Assembly (NCBI GenBank): GCA_017439425.1
Contig: JAFSJE010000004.1
Coordinates: 62,001 to 126,000, forward strand
Reading direction: 5' to 3'
Length of the DNA stretch: 64,000 nt
Origin: Oscillospiraceae bacterium
GTDB lineage: Bacteria > Bacillota > Clostridia > Oscillospirales > Oscillospiraceae
Positions within the stretch are counted from its first letter, which is position 1; each line of letters opens with the position of its first letter. This document shows, piece after piece, positions 39,935-48,077 of the stretch. The notes beneath the pieces were generated by a model, which saw nothing but the letters and a program-made list of their open reading frames with translations, was not told the DNA's origin and searched no databases. The position numbers were made by a program, and so were the translations under genes.

Positions 39935-42423
39935 TTAATGTATTTTCCGGTGATCGAGCCGGGATTTGCTGCTATCTCCTCGGGAGTTCCGCAGGCTACT
40001 ATTTCGCCGCCCTCGGCGCCGCCGCCCGGGCCCATATCTATGACGTAATCGGCGCTTGAAATAAGGTCGAGGTCGTGCTCAATGACGAGAACAGTCGCGC
40101 CGGCGTCCACAAGCCGCGAGAGCACCCCGAGCAGCACCTGAACGTCGAGCGGATGAAGTCCGATTGTCGGCTCGTCGAATACAAAAACGCTGTCGGACTG
40201 GCTTTTTCCCATCTCGCTCGCAAGCTTCAGCCTCTGTGCCTCGCCGCCGGAGAGAGCCGGAGTGTCCTCGCCGAGCGTGAGATAGCCGAGCCCGAGACCC
40301 TCGAGCACATTGAGCTTATCCGCTATTCGCTTGACTCCCTTGAAGAGCCTGAGCGCCTCGGAGACTGTCATGCTCATAAGCTCGGTGATCGAATAGCCTC
40401 TCTCTGCGCCCTTCGGGGTGAGGGTAATCTCCCGCGCCGCGTCGCCGTAGCGCCCGCCGCGGCAGTCGGGGCAGGTTATTGTCACATCCGGCAGAAACTG
40501 AACGTCAAGCGAGATCTGACCCGTGCCGTCGCAGGTCGGACAGCGCAGGGAGCCGGTGTTGTAACTGAACGCGCCGGCGCCGAGCTTCATCGCTTTTGCG
40601 GAGTCGAGCGAGGCGTACATTTTTCTCAGCTCGTCGAGCACGCCGCTGTACGTTGCGACTGTTGAGCGGATGTTCACGCCGATGGGCGAGGCGTCAATGA
40701 GATTTGCGCGCGAAATGCCGTCGGCGGTGATTTTAACAATGTGGCCGGGGAGCTTTTCTCCAGCCGCGTTTGCATTCAGCGCGGGAATGAGGCTCTCGAG
40801 CACCATCGTAGTCTTGCCGGAGCCGGAAACTCCGGCCACAGCGGTGAGGCGGCCCTTCGGGATGCGCACGCTGAGCGGATGAACTGTGTGGATCGGGCTT
40901 GTTTCCATCTCGATCGCGCCGAGGCTGAAAAGCTCCTCGCGCGGGCATTTTCTGCGGCTTACAGCTCCGCCGTCGGAGAGGATAAACGGCGCAATCTTTG
41001 AATTTGGCGCCGCCTCAATATCTCTTACAGTCCCCTGCGCGAGAATCGTGCCGCCGTCAGCGCCGGCGAGCGGACCAAGCTCTATCATGTGATCGGCGCG
41101 GCGCAGCACGCGCACGTCATGGTCGACGAGAACTACCGAGTTGCCGTCGGCGATCAGACTTTCCACGACCTCCATAAGCCCGTCAATATTCGAGGGATGC
41201 AGACCGATGGACGGCTCGTCGAGCACATAGAGAACTCCGGTAGTTTCGTTTCGCACCGCCCGCGCGAGCTGAACGCGCTGGCGCTCACCGGTGGAGAGGG
41301 TGGAGGAGGCTCTGTCGAGGCTCAGATAGCCGAGGCCGAGGTCGATGAGGCGCCTTGCGTTGTCAAGAAATGACTCTCCGATGCTCTCCGCCATCGGACG
41401 AAGGTCATTCGGAAGCGTATTCGGCACGTTTTTCACCCACGGAATGAGCTCGGAGAGCGTCATCGCGGTCGCCTCCGCGAGATTTTTACCGGCGAGGGTT
41501 GTCGAACGCACCTTTGCCGAGAGGCGCGTGCCGCCGCAATCGGGGCAGTCGCACTCCTTGAGAAACTTCGCAACGCGCTTCATACCGCTCTCGTCCTTGA
41601 CCTTGGAGAGCGCGTTTTCAACTGTGTAGACGGCGTTGTAATAGGTAAAATCCATCTCGGTGGCGACGTTGGTCTTTTCGTTTTTGTAGAAGAAGTGGTG
41701 CTTTTCGGCGGGAGCGCTGAAAACGATATCCTTCTCCTTATCGGTGAGGTCGCGGAACGGTACGTCGGTGCGAACGCCCATATCGCGGGCAATATCCTTC
41801 ATCAGCGACCACATGAGGTTCTGCCACGGCGCCACCGCGCCCTCGTCGATGGTGAGAGAATCGTCCGGCACGATGGTGGACATATCCACCTCGCGCACAA
41901 CTCCGGTACCGGAGCAGGTCGGACACGCGCCGTCAGAGTTGAACGCCATCGCCTCAGCGCCCGGGCCGTAGAATTCAACTCCGCATTCGGGACATTTCGT
42001 CGGAAGCATCAGCGCGACGTCCATCGAGGGCGGACAGCGGTGACCGTTCGGGCAGACGTGACTTCCGAGACGGGAGAAGAGAAGGCGCAGTGAGTTGAGA
42101 AGCTCAGACGCCGTGCCGAAGGTGCTGCGAACTCCGGGGATTCCGGGGCGCTGGTGGAGCGCGAGGGCGGCGGGAACGTGCTTTACCTCGTCCACCTCCG
42201 CCTTCGAGGCCTGCGTGATGCGCCTGCGGGTGTAGGTCGAGAGCGCATCGAGATACCGGCGCGAGCCCTCGGCGTAAAGCGTTCCGAGCGCGAGAGAGGA
42301 TTTCCCGGAGCCGGAAACGCCGGCGATTGCGACGAGCTTTCCGAGCGGGATATCGACGTCGATGCTCTTGAGATTATGCACCCGCGCGCCGCGGACGGTT
42401 ATATATTTCGGACCTTCAGACAT
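39922..42423 (-). CDS. UvrA-like ATPase (UvrA2 class)
   Basis: An 833-residue ABC-type ATPase with two nucleotide-binding halves. The first Walker A is at about 35-42 (GVSGSGKSS), with signature STGERQR. The second Walker A is GVSGSGKTT, with signature LSGGEAQRLKLA. Zinc motifs CPTCSGTG, CPTCDGTG and CPDCRGGRYG are present. It is about 100 residues shorter than canonical UvrA, and the UvrB-interacting insertion appears reduced. This resembles UvrA2 proteins linked to DNA-intercalating drug tolerance rather than standard excision repair. The ATG at 42423 has GAGGTG upstream. Confidence 0.88.
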   Translation of the reverse strand: MSEGPKYITVRGARVHNLKSIDVDIPLGKLVAIAGVSGSGKSSLALGTLYAEGSRRYLDALSTYTRRRITQASKAEVDEVKHVPAALALHQRPGIPGVRSTFGTASELLNSLRLLFSRLGSHVCPNGHRCPPSMDVALMLPTKCPECGVEFYGPGAEAMAFNSDGACPTCSGTGVVREVDMSTIVPDDSLTIDEGAVAPWQNLMWSLMKDIARDMGVRTDVPFRDLTDKEKDIVFSAPAEKHHFFYKNEKTNVATEMDFTYYNAVYTVENALSKVKDESGMKRVAKFLKECDCPDCGGTRLSAKVRSTTLAGKNLAEATAMTLSELIPWVKNVPNTLPNDLRPMAESIGESFLDNARRLIDLGLGYLSLDRASSTLSTGERQRVQLARAVRNETTGVLYVLDEPSIGLHPSNIDGLMEVVESLIADGNSVVLVDHDVRVLRRADHMIELGPLAGADGGTILAQGTVRDIEAAPNSKIAPFILSDGGAVSRRKCPREELFSLGAIEMETSPIHTVHPLSVRIPKGRLTAVAGVSGSGKTTMVLESLIPALNANAAGEKLPGHIVKITADGISRANLIDASPIGVNIRSTVATYSGVLDELRKMYASLDSAKAMKLGAGAFSYNTGSLRCPTCDGTGQISLDVQFLPDVTITCPDCRGGRYGDAAREITLTPKGAERGYSITELMSMTVSEALRLFKGVKRIADKLNVLEGLGLGYLTLGEDTPALSGGEAQRLKLASEMGKSQSDSVFVFDEPTIGLHPLDVQVLLGVLSRLVDAGATVLVIEHDLDLISSADYVIDMGPGGGAEGGEIVACGTPEEIAANPGSITGKYIKEVL

Positions 42424-42493
42424 TTTGGCACCTCGATCAGTGTTTTGGGGTATTATATCACGGAAAAAAGTAAATGTAAATGTGAAAATCCCC

Positions 42494-42521
42494 TTGACAA
42501 TCGCGAAAAATCCGGTATAAT
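42494..42521 (+). promoter_or_regulatory. Promoter of the rpsF operon
   Basis: -35 TTGACA, a 16-base spacer and -10 TATAAT, leaving a leader of about 85 bases before rpsF. Confidence 0.85.
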
Positions 42522-42560
42522 TATTTAGCCTGTCGCCATGCGCGCGGCAAGGTAAATTCC

Positions 42561-42588
42561 TTGTCTCTTCCGATGGAGAAGAGACCAA
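42561..42588 (+). promoter_or_regulatory. rpsF leader hairpin, possible S6:S18 autoregulatory site
   Basis: Stem TTG(bulge)TCTCTTC/GAAGAGACCAA encloses a CGATGGA loop, with CCG/GG-type bases at the loop edge. rpsF leaders in many bacteria fold into an S6:S18-binding hairpin with a CCG element. Assignment here is tentative. Confidence 0.45.
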
Positions 42589-42611
42589 AAGTCCAGAAGG
42601 AGGTGCAAAAG

Positions 42612-42908
42612 ATGGCAAAAACCAGCGAAAAGTATGAGGTTCTTTACATCATTGATCCGGATCTCGGCGAGGAGGCTACTAAGGCTCTCGTAGAGAAGTT
42701 CAAGACCCTCATCGAGCAGAACGGCACTCTCGGAGAGATCGACGAGTGGGGCAAGCGCAGACTTGCTTATCCCATCAACGACAAGCCCGAGGGATACTAC
42801 GTTCTCGTGAAGTTCACTGCCGGCCCCGAGTTCCCCGCTGAGCTCGACCGCGTTATGAAGATCACTGACGGCGTCGTTCGCTCTCTTATCACTCTCGCAG
42901 CAGAGTAA
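42612..42908 (+). CDS. rpsF: 30S ribosomal protein S6
   Basis: A 98-residue S6 that binds 16S rRNA with S18 on the 30S platform. [24 protein letters not shown] opens the ferredoxin-like fold, and [24 protein letters not shown] is the conserved core. ATG at 42612 with AAGGAGGTG 7 bases upstream; in-frame codons upstream lie in the leader hairpin. First gene of the rpsF-ssb-rpsR operon. Confidence 0.97.
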   Translation: MAKTSEKYEVLYIIDPDLGEEATKALVEKFKTLIEQNGTLGEIDEWGKRRLAYPINDKPEGYYVLVKFTAGPEFPAELDRVMKITDGVVRSLITLAAE

Positions 42909-42917
42909 GGAGAAAAT

Positions 42918-43403
42918 ATGCTTAATCACATCGTGATAATGGGCAGACTTACCCGCGATCCCGAGCTTCGCCGCACCCAGTCCGGAACGGCTGTCGCTTC
43001 ATTCACGCTTGCTGTTGACCGTGATTTTTCCGGTCGTGACGGCGGCGAGAAGCAGACCGATTTCATCGACTGCGTGGCATGGCGCCAGACGGGTGAGTTC
43101 GTATCCAAATACTTCCAGAAGGGAAGTATGGCGGTAGTCTCCGGCCGCCTTCAGCTCCGCGATTGGCAGGACAGAGACGGCAACAAGCGCAGAAGCGCCG
43201 AGGTCGTAGTCGACAACGTCTATTTCGGCGAGTCGAAGCGCCAGAGCGGTGAGAGCGGCTCCTATAACCGCGATAACGGCGGTTACAGCGCGCCTGCACA
43301 GAGCTACAGCGCCCCGCAGAGCGGCTATCAGGGCTATCAGAGCCCGGTGCGCGGCTCGGATTTTGAGGAGCTCTCCGATGATGATGGAGATCTTCCGTTT
43401 TAA
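42918..43403 (+). CDS. ssb: Single-stranded DNA-binding protein
   Basis: A 161-residue SSB. The OB fold fills about residues 1-105 (MLNHIVIMGRLTRDPELR, FIDCVAWRQTGEFVSKYFQKG). A Gly/Ser/Tyr/Gln-rich linker follows, and the acidic tail ends in DDDGDLPF, the tip that recruits replication and repair partners. It coats single-stranded DNA during replication. It lies 9 bases after rpsF and before rpsR, the classic Firmicutes order. Confidence 0.98.
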   Translation: MLNHIVIMGRLTRDPELRRTQSGTAVASFTLAVDRDFSGRDGGEKQTDFIDCVAWRQTGEFVSKYFQKGSMAVVSGRLQLRDWQDRDGNKRRSAEVVVDNVYFGESKRQSGESGSYNRDNGGYSAPAQSYSAPQSGYQGYQSPVRGSDFEELSDDDGDLPF

Positions 43404-43442
43404 TTTGATTTTTACCGACACCACTAAAAGGGGGTTAATACA

Positions 43443-43700
43443 GTGACTAACGAGAAAGAAGCTGCCCGTCCGGCACGTCCGGCACAGGCTCGTAAGCGCA
43501 GAAAGGTTTGCCAGTTCTGCGTTGATAAGGCTCAGTACATCGACTACAAGGATGTTACGAAGCTCCGCCGCTATCTCTCCGAGAGAAGCAAGATCCTTCC
43601 CCGCAGAGCGACCGGCACCTGCGCTATGCATCAGCGTGAGCTGACCACCGCTATCAAGCAGGCGCGTCAGATCGCACTCCTGCCCTATGTAACTGACTGA
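43443..43700 (+). CDS. rpsR: 30S ribosomal protein S18
   Basis: An 85-residue S18. [20 protein letters not shown] and [20 protein letters not shown] are the family core, and a cysteine pair typical of zinc-binding S18 is present in CQFC. The GTG codon near 43443 follows GGGGG-type spacing; a strong terminator ends the operon downstream. Confidence 0.96.
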   Translation: MTNEKEAARPARPAQARKRRKVCQFCVDKAQYIDYKDVTKLRRYLSERSKILPRRATGTCAMHQRELTTAIKQARQIALLPYVTD

Positions 43701-43726
43701 TTGCCAGTACCGAGGATAAAATGTTT

Positions 43727-43758
43727 TGACCGCATCCGAATTCTTTCGGGTGCGGTCA
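43727..43758 (+). terminator. Terminator of the rpsF-ssb-rpsR operon
   Basis: Perfect or near-perfect stem TGACCGCATCCGAA/TTCGGGTGCGGTCA (one G-T pair) with a TTCT loop. Confidence 0.88.
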
Positions 43759-43820
43759 TTGTTATATGGAAACTCAGCATATACTTGAAAAGTCCATCGA
43801 AAAGTGTTAGAATACACTAA

Positions 43821-43980
43821 TACTAACCCCTAATCAAAATCTTCAATTCGCGCTTGCCATTTTCGCGTCATACTTCGTTATCCGGCTTGATAATACAAAA
43901 AAGTATTGTCTGCACCGGATGTCTTGTATGACGCAAAAAATTCTGCGCGCTCGGTTAAAGCTTTTAATCAGGGATTAGTA
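43821..43980. repeat. 160-bp imperfect palindromic element before pepC
   Basis: The two halves are inverted copies across almost the whole length. The ends TACTAACCCCTAATCAAAA and the reverse complement TACTAATCCCTGATTAAAA differ at three positions. Inner blocks GCGTCATAC and ATCCGG also pair, and the centre GTATT/AATAC surrounds an A-run. It has no coding potential. It looks like a MITE or structured intergenic repeat, ending 29 bases before the pepC start. Confidence 0.7.
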
Positions 43981-44009
43981 TAAATCATTGAAGAAAAGGG
44001 GAATGACAG

Positions 44010-45344
44010 ATGTCAATGAAGCCCGTAACCGAGGATATGCTCGCTGCATGGAGCGAGAAATACGCAAAAAGCGAGGCTCGCAGAGTATCCGAGCTCGCGT
44101 TCTCAAAGAGCGAGATAAACGCCGTAAGCTTCAGCGCTAAAGAGAATTTTCGCATGAAGCAGAAGTTTTCTGTCGAGGTAAAGACCCTGCCCGCTACAAA
44201 TCAGGAGCGTTCCGGCCGCTGCTGGCTCTTTGCCGCGACGAACGTACTGCGCGAGAGGGTGGCACAGAAGCTCGAGCTTGATAATTTTGAGCTCAGCCAG
44301 AGCTATCTTGCCTTCTGGGATAAGTTCGAGCGCGCAAATCTGATGCTCGAGAACATCATCGCCACCGCCGCGCTCCCGACCGACGACCGCAACGTGCAGT
44401 TTATTCTCCAGACCGGCGTACACGACGGCGGCCAGTGGGAGATGTTTGCAAACATAGTCCGCAAATACGGCGTAGTGCCGAAGGATAACTACTCCGAAAC
44501 GTATCAGTCGAGCCACACCCAGCAGCTCAACGCGCAGTTGAACCGCGCGCTGAAGGCAGAGGCTGTCCGCCTGCGCGATATGATCGCTGCCGGCGCCGCC
44601 GACAACGAGGTGCAGAATGAGAAGAACCGCACCCTCGGTAAGGTCTACGCCTTCCTCTGCACCTGCTATACCGAGCCGCCCAAGACCTTTGACTTCACCT
44701 ACGTCGATAAAAACCGCGCATACCACACCGAGCGCAATATGACGCCGCTTGCATTTGCAGAGAGGTACGTCGGAGATCTTCTTGAAAAGAGCGTTTCCAT
44801 CGTTAACTCTCCCACCTCCGACAAGCCGTATCACAAGACCTTTACCGTCCGCTACCTCGGCAATATCGTCGGCGGCAAGCCGGTAGTACATCTTAATCTC
44901 CCGATGGATGAGTTCAAGGACGCCGTTATCCGCCAGCTGAAGGACGGAAAGATCGTCTGGTTCGGCTCTGACGTCGGCAAGTTCGGCGACAGAGAGAAGG
45001 GCGTCTGGGACGACAAGAGCTACGATTTTGAGGCGACCACCGGTCTTGATCTCGCAATCAGCAAGGAAAACGCGCTCGGCTATTGGTTCTCCTCAATGAA
45101 CCACGCCATGTGCCTCACCGGAGTTGACATTGTGGACGGCAAGCCGACAAAGTGGAAGATCGAAAACAGCTGGGGCGGCGATAAGGGCGAGAAGGGCTAT
45201 TATATCTGCTCCGACTCGTGGTTTGACGAATACGTCTATCAGGCGGCGGTGGAGCGCGAGTACCTCGGCTCTCTTGCGGATTACTACCCCGGCGAGCCGA
45301 AGATGATGGAGGCGTGGGATCCGATGGGCACGCTTGCCGAATAA
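44010..45344 (+). CDS. pepC: Aminopeptidase C (bleomycin hydrolase family)
   Basis: A 444-residue cytosolic cysteine aminopeptidase of family C1B, which trims peptides during protein turnover. The catalytic triad is Cys71 (GRCWLFAATN), His365 (NHAMCLTG) and Asn386 (WKIENSWGG). The length and the NQERSG lead-in match PepC. GGGGAATGACAG precedes the ATG, which is the first of two nearby ATGs. It lies just downstream of the palindromic element and before the amino-acid ABC operon, a sensible pairing for amino-acid nutrition. Confidence 0.96.
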   Translation: MSMKPVTEDMLAAWSEKYAKSEARRVSELAFSKSEINAVSFSAKENFRMKQKFSVEVKTLPATNQERSGRCWLFAATNVLRERVAQKLELDNFELSQSYLAFWDKFERANLMLENIIATAALPTDDRNVQFILQTGVHDGGQWEMFANIVRKYGVVPKDNYSETYQSSHTQQLNAQLNRALKAEAVRLRDMIAAGAADNEVQNEKNRTLGKVYAFLCTCYTEPPKTFDFTYVDKNRAYHTERNMTPLAFAERYVGDLLEKSVSIVNSPTSDKPYHKTFTVRYLGNIVGGKPVVHLNLPMDEFKDAVIRQLKDGKIVWFGSDVGKFGDREKGVWDDKSYDFEATTGLDLAISKENALGYWFSSMNHAMCLTGVDIVDGKPTKWKIENSWGGDKGEKGYYICSDSWFDEYVYQAAVEREYLGSLADYYPGEPKMMEAWDPMGTLAE

Positions 45345-45382
45345 TCAGGGGAAAAGATAATTTAGATTGTATAAAATACAAA

Positions 45383-45411
45383 TTGACACAAGGAAACATC
45401 TGTGGTAATAT
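45383..45411 (+). promoter_or_regulatory. Promoter of the amino-acid ABC operon
   Basis: -35 TTGACA, a 17-base spacer and -10 TAATAT, 31 bases before the ATG of the binding-protein gene. Confidence 0.8.
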
Positions 45412-45442
45412 TTATGGACTTAACCCACCACGGAGGTATGAA

Positions 45443-46237
45443 ATGAAAAAAGTATTTGCAATAATTATGGCGGCGGTAATGCTCTTTGCACTTGCCGCTT
45501 GCACCGCAGGGAACACCGATGGCGGCGATACGCTCGCCCAGATCAAGTCAAGAGGCACGATCACGATAGCCACCGAGGGCGATTGGAGCCCGTGGACTTA
45601 CCACGATACCGATACCGATGAGCTTGTCGGCTTTGACATCGAGCTTGCGAAGGAGATAGGCAAGGAGCTCGGCGTAACCGTCGAGTTCAAGGAGACCGAC
45701 TGGGATTCGATCCTCGCCGGAGTTGACGCAGGCCGCTTTGATATCGCCTGCAACGGCGTTGACTGGACGGCGGAGAGAGCTGAGAAATACCACTTCTCGA
45801 CCCCCTATGTCTATATGCAGGAGGTCATCGTGACCCGCAAGGATAACGAGGATATCCACTCAATGGAGGACCTGAAGGGCAAAAAGACCGCCAATTCCCC
45901 GAATTCCACCTATGCTGACGAGGCAATAGCGATGGGCGCCGAGGTCACCTATGTCAACACTCTTGCCGAGACTATTCAGGTTCTTGAGCAGGGCAGAGTT
46001 GACGCGACCGTGAATGCCAAGGTATCCATTGAGGACTATCTGCGCGAGCATCCGGACGCCAATATCAAGATAGTCTACGAATCCGAGGGTACTTCGGTAT
46101 GTGTTCCGACTCAGAAGAACGACGAGCACAAGTCGCTTATCGACGCCGTTGACGCCGCGCTTCAGAAGATGCGCGATGACGGCAGACTTGCCGCGCTGAG
46201 CGAGAAATACTTCGGCGCAGACCTCACGAGAAAATAA
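45443..46237 (+). CDS. Polar amino-acid ABC transporter, substrate-binding lipoprotein
   Basis: A 264-residue family 3 solute-binding lipoprotein. The signal peptide ends in the lipobox LAAC (about residue 20). GTITIATEGDWSPWTYHDTDT and GFDIELAKEIGKELG open the first lobe, with FKETDWDSILAGVDAGRFDIACNGVDWTAER in the middle, as in cystine/polar amino-acid binders. The start at 45443 carries GGAGG 6 bases upstream. It feeds the permease and ATPase downstream, but a terminator in between probably makes it more abundant than they are. Exact substrate not determinable. Confidence 0.93.
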   Translation: MKKVFAIIMAAVMLFALAACTAGNTDGGDTLAQIKSRGTITIATEGDWSPWTYHDTDTDELVGFDIELAKEIGKELGVTVEFKETDWDSILAGVDAGRFDIACNGVDWTAERAEKYHFSTPYVYMQEVIVTRKDNEDIHSMEDLKGKKTANSPNSTYADEAIAMGAEVTYVNTLAETIQVLEQGRVDATVNAKVSIEDYLREHPDANIKIVYESEGTSVCVPTQKNDEHKSLIDAVDAALQKMRDDGRLAALSEKYFGADLTRK

Positions 46238-46246
46238 ATAATACAA

Positions 46247-46278
46247 GGCGGACGGCTTTGCTCCGTCCGCCGCTTTTT
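46247..46278 (+). terminator. Intra-operon terminator after the binding-protein gene
   Basis: Stem GGCGGACGG/CCGTCCGCC with a 7-base loop and CTTTTT, 10 bases after the stop and 16 bases before the permease start. Confidence 0.85.
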
Positions 46279-46293
46279 ACATAGGAGTTTTTG

Positions 46294-46989
46294 ATGTTCA
46301 GTTCCGAATTTTTAGCTCGCGCAGAGAGAATAATCGGTATTCTCATCGACTCGTTCCCGAAGCTTCTGCGCTACGGCGTGACCGTTACCGTACCGATGAC
46401 GGCGCTATCATTTGCCCTCGCGCTCGTTATCGCGGTCGCCGTCGCGCTTATACAATATGCAAACGTGCGCGGCGCGAGGCAGCTCTGCCGCTTCTATATA
46501 TGGTTCACGCGCGGCACTCCACTGCTCGTTCAGCTCTACCTCATATTCTACGGACTGCCGTCGCTCGGCATACGCCTCGAGGCGTTTCCCGCGGCGGTCG
46601 TCGCCATCGGACTGAACGAGGGCGCGTACATGGCGGAAACTGTCCGAGGCTCGCTCGAATCGGTGCCTAAGGGGCAGCTCGAGGCGGGCTACTGCGTCGG
46701 CATGAACTACGTCCAGATCATGTGGCACGTTGTGCTCCCGCAGGCGTTCAGAATAGCGTTCCCGTCGCTCGGCAATTCTCTCATCGGAATGCTCAAGGAG
46801 ACGAGCCTTGCCGCGACAATTACGATAGTTGAGATGTTCCGCGAGGCGCAGATCATCAACGGCAGAGTCTATGAGTCGCTGTGGCTCTATCTCGAGGTTG
46901 CGGTGATATATCTTGCGTTCTGCACGATTTTGAGCGTCGTTCAGCGCAGAATGGAAAAGCGGCTCGGCACCTACGGAGGCGTAAAATGA
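46294..46989 (+). CDS. Amino-acid ABC transporter permease
   Basis: A 231-residue His/Glu/Gln/Arg/opine-type permease with about five membrane helices. The cytoplasmic coupling loop holds EAGYCVGMNYVQIMWHVVLPQA, the EAA-like motif that contacts the ATPase. FTRGTPLLVQLYLIFYGLP is typical of the family. The ATG at 46294 has AGGAG 7 bases upstream. Overlaps the ATPase gene by 4 bases. Confidence 0.94.
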   Translation: MFSSEFLARAERIIGILIDSFPKLLRYGVTVTVPMTALSFALALVIAVAVALIQYANVRGARQLCRFYIWFTRGTPLLVQLYLIFYGLPSLGIRLEAFPAAVVAIGLNEGAYMAETVRGSLESVPKGQLEAGYCVGMNYVQIMWHVVLPQAFRIAFPSLGNSLIGMLKETSLAATITIVEMFREAQIINGRVYESLWLYLEVAVIYLAFCTILSVVQRRMEKRLGTYGGVK

Positions 46990-47726
46990 TAGAGGCAAGA
47001 AACATCAGAAAGAGCTTTGACGGAGCTGAAATTTTGAAGGGCGTGGATATTTCCGTCGACAAGGGCGATGTCGTCGCCGTCCTCGGCCCGTCCGGAAGCG
47101 GAAAGACCACGCTTCTGCGGTGCCTCAACTTTCTCGAGCGCGCCGACGCCGGAACGCTGTCGTTCGACGGCGTGGAGTATGACCTTGCGACGGCGAAGAA
47201 GGGCGAAATCGCCGCCGTTCGCCGCAAAACAGCCTTTGTTTTCCAGAATTACAACCTTTTTCTGAACAAAACCGTCCTCGACAACGTGACCCTCGGGCTC
47301 ACGGTCGCGCGGAAGATACCGAAGGACGAGGCTGTGGAGCGGGCGAAAACCGCCCTCGAGCGCGTTGGCCTCGGAGATAAGCTCGGCGCGTATCCGTTCA
47401 CGCTCTCCGGAGGCCAGCAGCAGCGCGCCGCAATCGCAAGGGGACTTGCGCAGAACCCCGAGATAATCTACTTCGACGAGCCGACGAGCGCCCTAGACCC
47501 TGAGCTTATAGGCGAGGTGCTGAGCGTTATGCGCGATCTTGCGAGCGAGGGTATGACGATGATAGTCGTCACCCACGAGATGGAGTTTGCGAGAAGCGTG
47601 TCGAAGAAGGTCGTTTTCATGGAGAACGGCGTTGTGGTCGAGTCCGGCCCCTCAAAGGAGTTCTTCGAGAACCCCAAGGAGGAGCGCAGCCGGAAATTCG
47701 TGAACTTCATTCTGAGCGAGAGATAA
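46986..47726 (+). CDS. Amino-acid ABC transporter ATP-binding protein
   Basis: A 246-residue ATPase driving the importer. Walker A is GPSGSGKTTLLR near residue 35, signature LSGGQQQRAAIARG near 140, Walker B IIYFDEPTSALD, and the H-loop THEMEFARSV follows. The ATG at 46986 overlaps the permease stop (ATGA), which fixes the start. The frame further upstream runs inside the permease gene and is not conserved. Confidence 0.96.
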   Translation: MIEARNIRKSFDGAEILKGVDISVDKGDVVAVLGPSGSGKTTLLRCLNFLERADAGTLSFDGVEYDLATAKKGEIAAVRRKTAFVFQNYNLFLNKTVLDNVTLGLTVARKIPKDEAVERAKTALERVGLGDKLGAYPFTLSGGQQQRAAIARGLAQNPEIIYFDEPTSALDPELIGEVLSVMRDLASEGMTMIVVTHEMEFARSVSKKVVFMENGVVVESGPSKEFFENPKEERSRKFVNFILSER

Positions 47727-47731
47727 AAAAG

Positions 47732-47765
47732 TCCCTCCTGCTATCTTGTGCAGGAGGGAATAATT
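47732..47765 (+). terminator. Terminator of the amino-acid ABC operon
   Basis: Stem TCCCTCCTGC/GCAGGAGGGA with an 8-base loop, then ATAATTTT. Confidence 0.88.
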
Positions 47766-47775
47766 TTATTAGAAA

Positions 47776-47805
47776 ATAACTACATAATGTGTATTATGTA
47801 GTTAT
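47776..47805. repeat. Perfect palindrome, left member of an inverted pair
   Basis: 13-bp arms (ATAACTACATAAT with complement) around GTGT. Its core ACATAATGTGTATTA recurs inverted at 47903-47930. Confidence 0.75.
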
Positions 47806-47835
47806 GATATAGGCGGCTAATCCTATACCAGTTCA

Positions 47836-47863
47836 ATTATAGCACTAAAACCTGGAAATGCAA
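47836..47863 (-). promoter_or_regulatory. Leftward promoter between the inverted palindromes
   Basis: Read leftward: TTGCAT, a 16-base spacer and a perfect TATAAT. It points at the terminator of the ABC operon, away from the surface-protein gene, so it would serve that gene only if the segment were inverted. Confidence 0.5.
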
Positions 47864-47902
47864 GCAAAAATTTGCGCGTAAACCGTCACTGACCGACAAT
47901 TT

Positions 47903-47930
47903 TTACCACTTAATACACATTATGTGGTAA
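47903..47930. repeat. Imperfect palindrome, right member of an inverted pair
   Basis: Arms TTACCAC and GTGGTAA with an ACAC centre. Inverted copy of the 15-base core at 47783-47797. Confidence 0.7.
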
Positions 47931-48003
47931 AAAGGGCGGCGCCGGGTTTCCTCTTATTTGGTGATGACAAACACGTGATTTAGCAATCCCGGCGCCGCTC
48001 TTT
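47931..48003 (+). promoter_or_regulatory. GC-rich leader hairpin before the surface-protein gene
   Basis: 16-bp stem (AAAGGGCGGCGCCGGG with its complement, one mismatch) closing a loop of about 41 bases. A smaller hairpin GTGAAAAGAGG/CCTCTTCAC follows at about 48011. No U-run, so this is more a structured leader or block to read-through than a plain terminator. Confidence 0.5.
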
Positions 48004-48077
48004 AACATTTGTGAAAAGAGGCATAGACCTCTTCACTTGTTTGTCCGTCAAAAAAATTAAATAGGAGGTAAAAAAGT

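Noticed and set aside
43821..43980. CRISPR array
   Set aside because: The repeats in this window are inverted or few and unevenly spaced; no series of direct repeats with spacers and no cas genes were seen.
47931..48060. Known riboswitch class in the surface-protein leader
   Set aside because: The hairpins lack the conserved cores of the classes I can recognise, such as cyclic-di-GMP, SAM or T-box elements.
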